A stretch of 64,000 nucleotides of DNA. Origin: Pseudomonas tolaasii NCPPB 2192. Its GTDB lineage: Bacteria; Pseudomonadota; Gammaproteobacteria; Pseudomonadales; Pseudomonadaceae. The stretch's first letter is position 1. Every line of letters starts with the position of its first letter. Below the pieces are notes generated by a model. That model saw only the letters and a program-made list of their open reading frames with translations, did not search any database and was not told where the DNA came from. Position numbers and translations under genes: made by a program. This document shows positions 59,401-64,000 of this stretch, piece by piece. The stretch is taken from positions 310,001-374,000 of the forward strand of contig NZ_PHHD01000001.1 of the NCBI RefSeq assembly GCF_002813445.1, given 5' to 3'.

Positions 59401-59593
59401 GTACCTGGCACTGCGCGGTGAGCTGTCGGTGCAGTGGTTCGAACAGGCCAAGGCGTTGACCCAGGTATTGACGAAGGACCCGGGCCAGTGGTTTCAGTCC
59501 GGGGATTGGGTGATGGTGAAAAGCTCAGGCGGGACGGGGCTGTCGCAGCTGTGCGAGCGGCTGGCCACCCGCGAACAGACAGTACCGGCCTAA
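56441..59593 (+). CDS. alpha/alpha-toroid-like and MurF-like ligase fusion protein
   Basis: A 1050-residue protein starting at GTG 56441 with GGAG upstream; an internal ATG at 56543 is an alternative. Residues about 200-560 have repeated helical hairpins with motifs DSGQFIYGYFPCFDRAINTYN, GGNAVCLLALVKYSEATG and YYDGEAAFGLMRLYGLTG, which recall six-hairpin glycosidases, glucuronyl C5-epimerases or AGE-type toroids. Residues about 640-1050 are a Mur ligase: P-loop GVTGSFGKTT (690-699, Lys697), EMAVGRMPINSELVRPHIAVVTGIAPAHLEYHG, and NDAYNANPGSM (917-927), closest in pattern to MurF. No signal peptide. The protein probably ligates an amino acid or peptide to a carbohydrate-like or uronic acid substrate in an ATP-dependent way. 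The substrate is unknown. Confidence 0.78.
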   Translation: MKQQLLACHALLSKDTHGFSVSSDASQPCTLFFSMSDTTQRAQVFHVTAQSLEHAWQAGALELQRRYDQAISQGTCHPERFWIRVERAFNVTPITWAKLNERLKRHKRNYFRQGIALDSDLRLAITEQELNANAILYGGSDIAHATFNPKNFAAYARRRFAATPTADILAGLTPETCVFVFSTTGVFCAEDGEAHALNGNGLETGWRTLGPLAPDTVRACIDSASRYLSTQVQDSGQFIYGYFPCFDRAINTYNTLRHASTTYSMIEAWALTGDPHLKAAIDRSLEHLTQVLIRPYLLPDGSVAAFLTDTGDEIKLGGNAVCLLALVKYSEATGTRHHLPLLEALANGMAWMQDPASGAFVHVLHAQDLSVKAPFRIIYYDGEAAFGLMRLYGLTGNERWLAVVEKAFDYFIEKEHWREHDHWLSYCVNELTRYRPDEKYFRFGLNNVVGYLGFVQQRITTFPTLLELMMAAQQMLARIAGQPELRHLLNEIDLHAFYCALHHRARYLLNGYFWPELAMYFANPARIAGAFFIRHHAFRVRIDDVEHYLSGLIAYHRYLLDGAPQVGKVETQTTPDRTWDAHTLAQVTLGTWASQPPNGWRASGLTPSMQFFKPQRILSRHPSKVGPNEAQSAQRWAQASAERRPSAFMCVDPTPYLDSGLPVLQVADTSDAMLQMGRHARRHFAGQVFGVTGSFGKTTVVAMLAHALKHWGDVGQTEANANLPHGIAWNLASMTQPAKFWVLEMAVGRMPINSELVRPHIAVVTGIAPAHLEYHGTLENLARKKSAIFRSMAPGGHAVLSRDMPHYALFAEAAQTARLHVISFGEHAEADLRLLDCTSEANQVIVKARYAGKPLDFSLQARGRHMVLNALAVLAALSAAGLEAEQALATLGTFMPVEGRGNTLSIKCADGHFQLINDAYNANPGSMSAALRAMADLPIAPRHRVLVLGDMLELGADAQHYHLELADALRAVAPRHVVLCGPLMHALYLALRGELSVQWFEQAKALTQVLTKDPGQWFQSGDWVMVKSSGGTGLSQLCERLATREQTVPA

Positions 59594-60474
59594 CCCGCGC
59601 AACGGGCGGCGGTCTTCAGCCCAATGTCATTACGCAATTGATGAAAGGCCTTCGGTACGCCCTGGGCCTTGATCAACTGCACAGGATGCCCGGCACGCCT
59701 GAGTGCCTGATAAAAACCCTCCTGCAGGGCAAACGGCGCGACCTTGTCGTCAACACTGCCGATCACAAACAACTGCCGTTGCGGCGCAACGGCAATGCCA
59801 TCGATATGTTGAGCCGGGTCATACGGGTGCAGCAACCCGTTGGTATCACGCCCGGGCTTTGACGGCAGGCCCTTGCTCTGGCGAATCATCTGCGCACGCT
59901 GGACCAGCGAGAAGGCTCCCGAGGTCATCACCGCGCATTTCACGTCGGTGCGGCCCAGGGTCAACAGCGCGGCGGCGGCCGTGGCCCCGCCGCTGTGGCC
60001 GAGTAAAACGAATTGCCCGATGCCATAACGCTTGCGCAATTCATCCAGCGCCCCATTGAGGGCCATGAATTCCTGCGCCTGACGCCGTTGCCCGTGGTCG
60101 CCGCTGGACCCATAAGTGCCGGGCCGGGCCACAATGACCACCGGCACCGCCGCGCGCTTGCTCATCGCCCGGGCCTGGGCGACTTTGGCGGCCAGGGTGT
60201 TGCCCGCGATCGCCTGCGGCGCGCGATGCATCTCGGCCGTGCGGTCGCCATGGAACATCACGATCACCGTCGGCGCACGCTCAAGGGTGCCGCCGGCGAA
60301 GTAACGCATACACGCAGTGCCCCCGGCGAACTCGACCCACAGCGCCGAGGCAGGCTCGGTGCAGGTGGCCCTGTCGGCGCGGGTGTTCCAGGGCAGTGGC
60401 GCCGTAGCGTCATCGAAAGCCTGCGCCCACGACGCACAAGCCATGGCCAACCCGAACACAAGAGCTTTGCCCAT
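59590..60474 (-). CDS. secreted alpha/beta hydrolase, PHB-depolymerase/esterase-like
   Basis: A 294-residue exported alpha/beta hydrolase with a signal peptide (MGKALVFGLAMACASWAQA, cleavage near residue 19). The nucleophile elbow is LLGHSGGATAA near residues 158-168 with Ser in GHSGG. A probable acid and His appear in VIGSVDDKVAPF and KAFHQL near the end. It converges on the Mur-ligase fusion gene with a 4-base overlap of the two stop regions. It lies 14 bases after the HlyD-like gene and may belong to the secretion operon. Substrate unknown. Confidence 0.85.
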   Translation of the reverse strand: MGKALVFGLAMACASWAQAFDDATAPLPWNTRADRATCTEPASALWVEFAGGTACMRYFAGGTLERAPTVIVMFHGDRTAEMHRAPQAIAGNTLAAKVAQARAMSKRAAVPVVIVARPGTYGSSGDHGQRRQAQEFMALNGALDELRKRYGIGQFVLLGHSGGATAAAALLTLGRTDVKCAVMTSGAFSLVQRAQMIRQSKGLPSKPGRDTNGLLHPYDPAQHIDGIAVAPQRQLFVIGSVDDKVAPFALQEGFYQALRRAGHPVQLIKAQGVPKAFHQLRNDIGLKTAARCAG

Positions 60475-60488
60475 TGCCGCCCCCTCCC

Positions 60489-61709
60489 CTAGCGCTCGCG
60501 CAGTGCCTCGCGCGCGCGGTTCATGGGCTTGATCAGGTAGTCGAGCACGGTCTTCTGGCCGGTCTTGATGTCCACCGAGGCGATCATGCCCGGCACGATC
60601 GAAAACGCCTTGCCGGCCTTGTTTTTCAAGGTGTCGGCATCGGTGCGGATGAACACGCGATAGTAGAACACCTCGGGTTTGACCTCGTCCTGAATGGTGT
60701 CGGGAGAAATGGTCACCACCTTGCCGTCCATCCCGCCATAAATCGCGTAATCGTAGGCGGTGATCTTGACCTTGGCGACCTGGTCGGGGTGGATGAAAGC
60801 GATGTCCCTTGGCGAGATGCGTGCCTCGATCAGTAGCTGCTCATCCAGCGGCACAATCTGCATCAGGCGCCCGTTGGGTGGGATGATCCCGCCGATGGTG
60901 GTGACCTCGATGCCCTTGACGATACCGCGTACCGGCGAACGCAGGGTCAGGCGGGTGACCGAGTCGGAACGCCCGCGCATCACCGACGACAACGTCTCGA
61001 CATCGGCATTGACCTTGGCCAGGTCCTCGCCGGCCCGCACCATGTAATCGGAGCGGGCTTGGGTCAGCTTCAACTCCAGCTCGGCTTTCTGGCGTTTGAG
61101 GCGCAGCACCTCGACATTGCTGGCCGCGCCGACCTTGGCGAGGTTCTCGGTGATCTCCAGTTCACTGCGCACCAACCCGAGGGAAGAACGCACGCCGGCC
61201 TGGGATTCCTCCAGGCCTTTGCGCCGGGTGTTGAACAGGTCGGTTTCCGCGCCGATCAGCGCCGGATAGCGCGCCAGCTCCGGCGGGAACACCAACGGCT
61301 TGCCGCTCACCTCAGCCTGCAAGCGCGCCACGCTGGCCAGGGACGCACGGTACTTGGAGGCACTTTCATCGAAGTTGGATTCAGTCTTGGTCGGGTCAAG
61401 CCTGGCCAGGGTTTGCCCAAGCTTGACGATATCGCCCTCCCCTACATTCAACTCGGTGACGATGCCGCCTTCGAGCGACTGAATGATTTGCTCGCGGGAC
61501 GTGGGAATGACCTTGCCGCTGCCGGTGGACACTTCATCCACTTCAAACACATAGGCCCAGGCGCCAAACACCATCAGCATGACCAGCACCCACAGCACCA
61601 CCCGTGTGGAGCGCAGCACCGTACTGTCATCCACCCCCTCATGGCCGTGCCCGGTGCCTTCGTCTTCGCTGGCGAGCAGCGCAATTCTTTTCGGCGCTTG
61701 GGTTTTCAC
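60489..61709 (-). CDS. HlyD-family type I secretion adaptor (LapC-like)
   Basis: A 406-residue membrane fusion protein. It has a cytoplasmic N-terminus (about 1-35), one membrane helix near 36-54 (VVLWVLVMLMVFGAWAYVF) and a biotinyl-lipoyl hybrid motif (GSGKVIPTSREQIIQSLEGGIVTELNVGEGDIV). A long coiled-coil hairpin (about 105-260) and a beta-barrel C-terminus follow. It bridges the inner-membrane ABC transporter and the outer-membrane TolC. Its start overlaps the ABC gene stop by 4 bases. Confidence 0.93.
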   Translation of the reverse strand: MKTQAPKRIALLASEDEGTGHGHEGVDDSTVLRSTRVVLWVLVMLMVFGAWAYVFEVDEVSTGSGKVIPTSREQIIQSLEGGIVTELNVGEGDIVKLGQTLARLDPTKTESNFDESASKYRASLASVARLQAEVSGKPLVFPPELARYPALIGAETDLFNTRRKGLEESQAGVRSSLGLVRSELEITENLAKVGAASNVEVLRLKRQKAELELKLTQARSDYMVRAGEDLAKVNADVETLSSVMRGRSDSVTRLTLRSPVRGIVKGIEVTTIGGIIPPNGRLMQIVPLDEQLLIEARISPRDIAFIHPDQVAKVKITAYDYAIYGGMDGKVVTISPDTIQDEVKPEVFYYRVFIRTDADTLKNKAGKAFSIVPGMIASVDIKTGQKTVLDYLIKPMNRAREALRER

Positions 61710-63889
61710 TGGGTTTTCCCCTTGGGTTTGGACAGCCGGGCAATCGCGTTGTCCTTGCTGTCATCGACGATGATCTGGCCGTTGTCGACCACGATGATGC
61801 GGTTCACCAGGCTCAGCACACTCATGCGGTGCGTCGCGATGATCAGCGTGCGGCCAGCGGCCCAGCGGTCGAGGTGTTGAATCAATTGGCGCTCGGTGGC
61901 CTCATCGAGGGAGGCGGTGGGTTCATCGAGCAACACGATGTGCGGCTGGCGAATGATCAAGCGCGACAGCAACAACGATTGGCGCTGCCCGCCGGAAAGC
62001 CCGAGGCCGCCTTCGAGAATCATGTGGTCCATGCCGTCGGCAAATTTGCCGATGAAATCAGCCGCGCCGGTCAGGGCCAGGGCCTGGAGTATTTCTTGGT
62101 CTGATGCATGGGGCGCGCCCATGATCAGGTTGTCGCGCAGCGTGCCGTGAAACAGCCGCGAGTTCTGGGTCATCAGGCCCACGTCACGGCGCACGTCCGC
62201 GGGGTCGATATGCCCGAGGGCGACGCCATCGAGGCTGATGCTGCCGGCCTTGAGGTCAAGCATCCCGGCCAGTGCCTGCAACAACGTGGACTTGCCCGCG
62301 CCGTTACGGCCGAGAATGGCGATGCGCTCACCGGGCTGTATCTGCAGATCCGCCACACGCAGTGCCGGCACTGGTGCATCCTCGGAATATTGGAATGCCG
62401 CCTGGTTCAGCACGTAATGCCCAGTGAGCACCGGCAGATGCACACGCTTGCTGCCTTCGGCGTGGTCCACCGGCAATTCCATGATGCGGTTCAGGCTGTG
62501 CAGGGCCACCTTGGCCTGCTGCCAACGGGTCAGCACCTGGGTGATCTGCGACATCGGCGCCATCATCCGCGATGCGAGGATGGACGCGGCCACCAAGCTA
62601 CCGGTGGTCATGTCGCTGGCCATGACCATCGGTGCACCGAACACCACCACTACGGCAAACACCGAACCCTGTACGTTGTTGCTCCACGCCACCAGTTTGT
62701 TGGTGAGCATGCGCAAACGCAGGCTGGCATCGCCGCAGGTCGCGTTGTAATGGTTCCACTGTTGCTGAAAGCGCTGCTCGGCTTGCAGCGCCTTGATGTC
62801 GTCCAGGCCCTGCACGGTTTCCACCAGCATTGCGCTGCGCAGCGAGGCTTCACGCATCGATTCGCTGGCCAACGCCGCGAGTTTCTTTTGCGCCAGCAGG
62901 CCCGGCACCACCAGAAACAGCACGGCCACCAAGGGCACCGCCACCAGCGGGCCGGCGATCATCCAGTAGATCACCAGAAACAGCAGGAAAAACGGCAAGT
63001 CCGCCAACGCCGTCGCGGTGCTGGAGGTGATCAGTTCACGCAGTTGCTCCAGCTCCTTGAGCTGGGAAATAAACGACCCGGTGGACTTGGGTCGCGCACT
63101 GTTGCGCAGACGAATCGCGTGGCCGAACACCAGGTCCGACACCCTCAGGTCGGCGCGTTTGCCGAGCATGTCGGTGATACGCACGCGCGTAATGCGCATG
63201 ATGAAATCGAAGACCAGCGCCAGCATCACGCCACCGAACAGCACGTACAGGGTGGGCATGGATTCTGCGGGAATGACGCGGTCATACACTTGCATTGAAA
63301 ACAGCACCCCGGCCAGGCCGAGCACGCTGGTCACCAATGAGGCAAGCATCACATAGCCGTAGGGCCGCAGGTCACGCAGCACGATGCTGCTGAACCAGTT
63401 CTTTTGATACGGCTTGATGTAGTCGTCGACCCGCGTGTCGCGCACCGCGCCCATGGGCCGCAGGATCACAACCTTGCGCGCCTGCTCCAGCAACTCGCGA
63501 CGGCCCAGGAGGCTTTGCAAACCGCCATCGCCGCTGTAGGCGATGCCGAGAGTGTCATCTTCACCCAGGGTTTGCAGCACGCCGACCTGGCCGTCATCGA
63601 ACTGCAACACCAACGGCAACTGGCGCTGCATCAAGGTCGAAGCAGAAAAGTCGGCGATCACGCAGTTCAAACCGGCCTGGCGCGCCATGCGCCGCACCAC
63701 CTCTTCCACCGACGCACTGTCGGTCCACTGCGCCGCCAAGCGCACGCTCTGTGCCGAGCACTCCAGGCGATAATGCCGGGCAACCGTAAGTATCGCCTCC
63801 AGCCACACCTCGTAATCAAACGCTGGCGGTGCAGTGAAAGGCGTCTGGATTGCACTCAGGTCATCGTCAAGTTTCACGGCTTCATTCAT
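61706..63889 (-). CDS. type I secretion ABC transporter (LapB-like)
   Basis: A 727-residue permease/ATPase. The N-terminal about 150 residues form a C39-like domain without the catalytic Cys (RHYRLECSAQSVRLAAQWTDSASVEEVVRRMARQAGLNC), as in RTX-adhesin exporters that bind rather than cleave the substrate. Transmembrane segments cover about 175-460. Walker A GRNGAGKSTLL lies near residue 526-536, the LSGGQRQSLLLSRL signature near 630 and Walker B HIVLLDEPTASLDE near 655. It probably exports a large adhesin or enzyme. Gene order tolC-ABC-hlyD. Confidence 0.94.
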   Translation of the reverse strand: MNEAVKLDDDLSAIQTPFTAPPAFDYEVWLEAILTVARHYRLECSAQSVRLAAQWTDSASVEEVVRRMARQAGLNCVIADFSASTLMQRQLPLVLQFDDGQVGVLQTLGEDDTLGIAYSGDGGLQSLLGRRELLEQARKVVILRPMGAVRDTRVDDYIKPYQKNWFSSIVLRDLRPYGYVMLASLVTSVLGLAGVLFSMQVYDRVIPAESMPTLYVLFGGVMLALVFDFIMRITRVRITDMLGKRADLRVSDLVFGHAIRLRNSARPKSTGSFISQLKELEQLRELITSSTATALADLPFFLLFLVIYWMIAGPLVAVPLVAVLFLVVPGLLAQKKLAALASESMREASLRSAMLVETVQGLDDIKALQAEQRFQQQWNHYNATCGDASLRLRMLTNKLVAWSNNVQGSVFAVVVVFGAPMVMASDMTTGSLVAASILASRMMAPMSQITQVLTRWQQAKVALHSLNRIMELPVDHAEGSKRVHLPVLTGHYVLNQAAFQYSEDAPVPALRVADLQIQPGERIAILGRNGAGKSTLLQALAGMLDLKAGSISLDGVALGHIDPADVRRDVGLMTQNSRLFHGTLRDNLIMGAPHASDQEILQALALTGAADFIGKFADGMDHMILEGGLGLSGGQRQSLLLSRLIIRQPHIVLLDEPTASLDEATERQLIQHLDRWAAGRTLIIATHRMSVLSLVNRIIVVDNGQIIVDDSKDNAIARLSKPKGKTQ

Positions 63890-64000
63890 GGCCGAATCTC
63901 CACACCCTGCAGGGTGCTGTTGTCCAAATGGAACGCCGTGCGCAGCCCGCCGGTGTTGTACAGGCAGTCGATATTCAGGCGCCGCAAGTCGGCCGCGGTG
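63886..64000 (-). CDS. TolC-family outer-membrane protein, C-terminus only
   Basis: The last about 37 residues of a gene that begins beyond the window: ADLRRLNIDCLYNTGGLRTAFHLDNSTLQGVEIRP. This tail is typical of LapE/AggA-type TolC proteins in pseudomonad type I systems. Its stop overlaps the ABC gene start by 4 bases, so it is first in the operon. The exported substrate is not in this window. Confidence 0.8.
   Translation of the reverse strand, partial: TAADLRRLNIDCLYNTGGLRTAFHLDNSTLQGVEIRP

Noticed and set aside
1..64000. CRISPR array, tRNA/rRNA genes, prophage or integron
   Set aside because: No regular direct repeat-spacer pattern, no clover-leaf or CCA-end sequence, and no integrase, transposase or phage structural gene was noticed on either strand.

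Overview
The window is chromosomal DNA of a fluorescent-group Pseudomonas. It is GC-rich and carries a housekeeping core in a familiar pseudomonad order: proB-obg-rpmA-rplU diverging from ispB, then a small Fur-box gene and fklB. There is a McpS-like chemoreceptor and many REP/REPIN palindromes of the kind seen in P. fluorescens relatives. No tRNA, rRNA, CRISPR array, insertion sequence or prophage was seen.

Layout. 0-4 kb: an alpha/beta hydrolase (cut by the window edge), a class II aldolase-like gene, an lrgAB/cidAB pair with a divergent LysR gene, and a flavodoxin. 4-9.5 kb: a probable blue-light module made of a short LOV photoreceptor, a PilZ-like protein and a MerR/LitR-type regulator that has lost its cobalamin residues. 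It diverges from a monooxygenase-folM-folE-folX (tetrahydromonapterin) run that ends in DUF1244 and HopJ-family genes. 9.5-21.6 kb: trxB, cysZ, a glycosyltransferase, an old yellow enzyme, a glutathione peroxidase, creA and the proB/obg/ribosomal/ispB core. 21.7-27.4 kb: a single 1897-residue dermonecrotic-toxin-like protein with a tandem ChaN/TIKI-like C-terminus; the first copy has lost its putative catalytic residues. 27.6-40.7 kb: accessory metabolism and transport, comprising a chemoreceptor, a D-aminoacylase/RpiR/GntP operon, SulP, NAD(P)H oxidoreductases and LysR regulators.

40.7-55.6 kb is a tryptophan-to-beta-ketoadipate catabolic block. KynA, KynB and KynU convert tryptophan to anthranilate, AntABC converts anthranilate to catechol, and CatABC performs ortho cleavage. 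Three dedicated regulators (KynR, CatR, AntR) and two amino-acid permeases accompany them. The cat-ant-aroP segment lies exactly between two directly oriented, near-identical repeats of about 112 bp, and it separates kynU/kynR from kynB/kynA. A shared 15-bp motif upstream of kynU and kynB is a candidate KynR operator, and a BenM/CatM-type ATAC-N7-GTAT site lies between catB and catR.

55.6-64 kb: an AT-rich stretch of about 550 bp precedes a small ribbon-helix-helix protein and an unusual 1050-residue fusion of an alpha/alpha-toroid-like domain with a MurF-like ligase. This converges on a secreted hydrolase and a type I secretion operon (TolC-ABC-HlyD, LapE/B/C-like) that runs off the window. 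The fusion protein and the tandem-domain toxin are the best candidates for undescribed biology.
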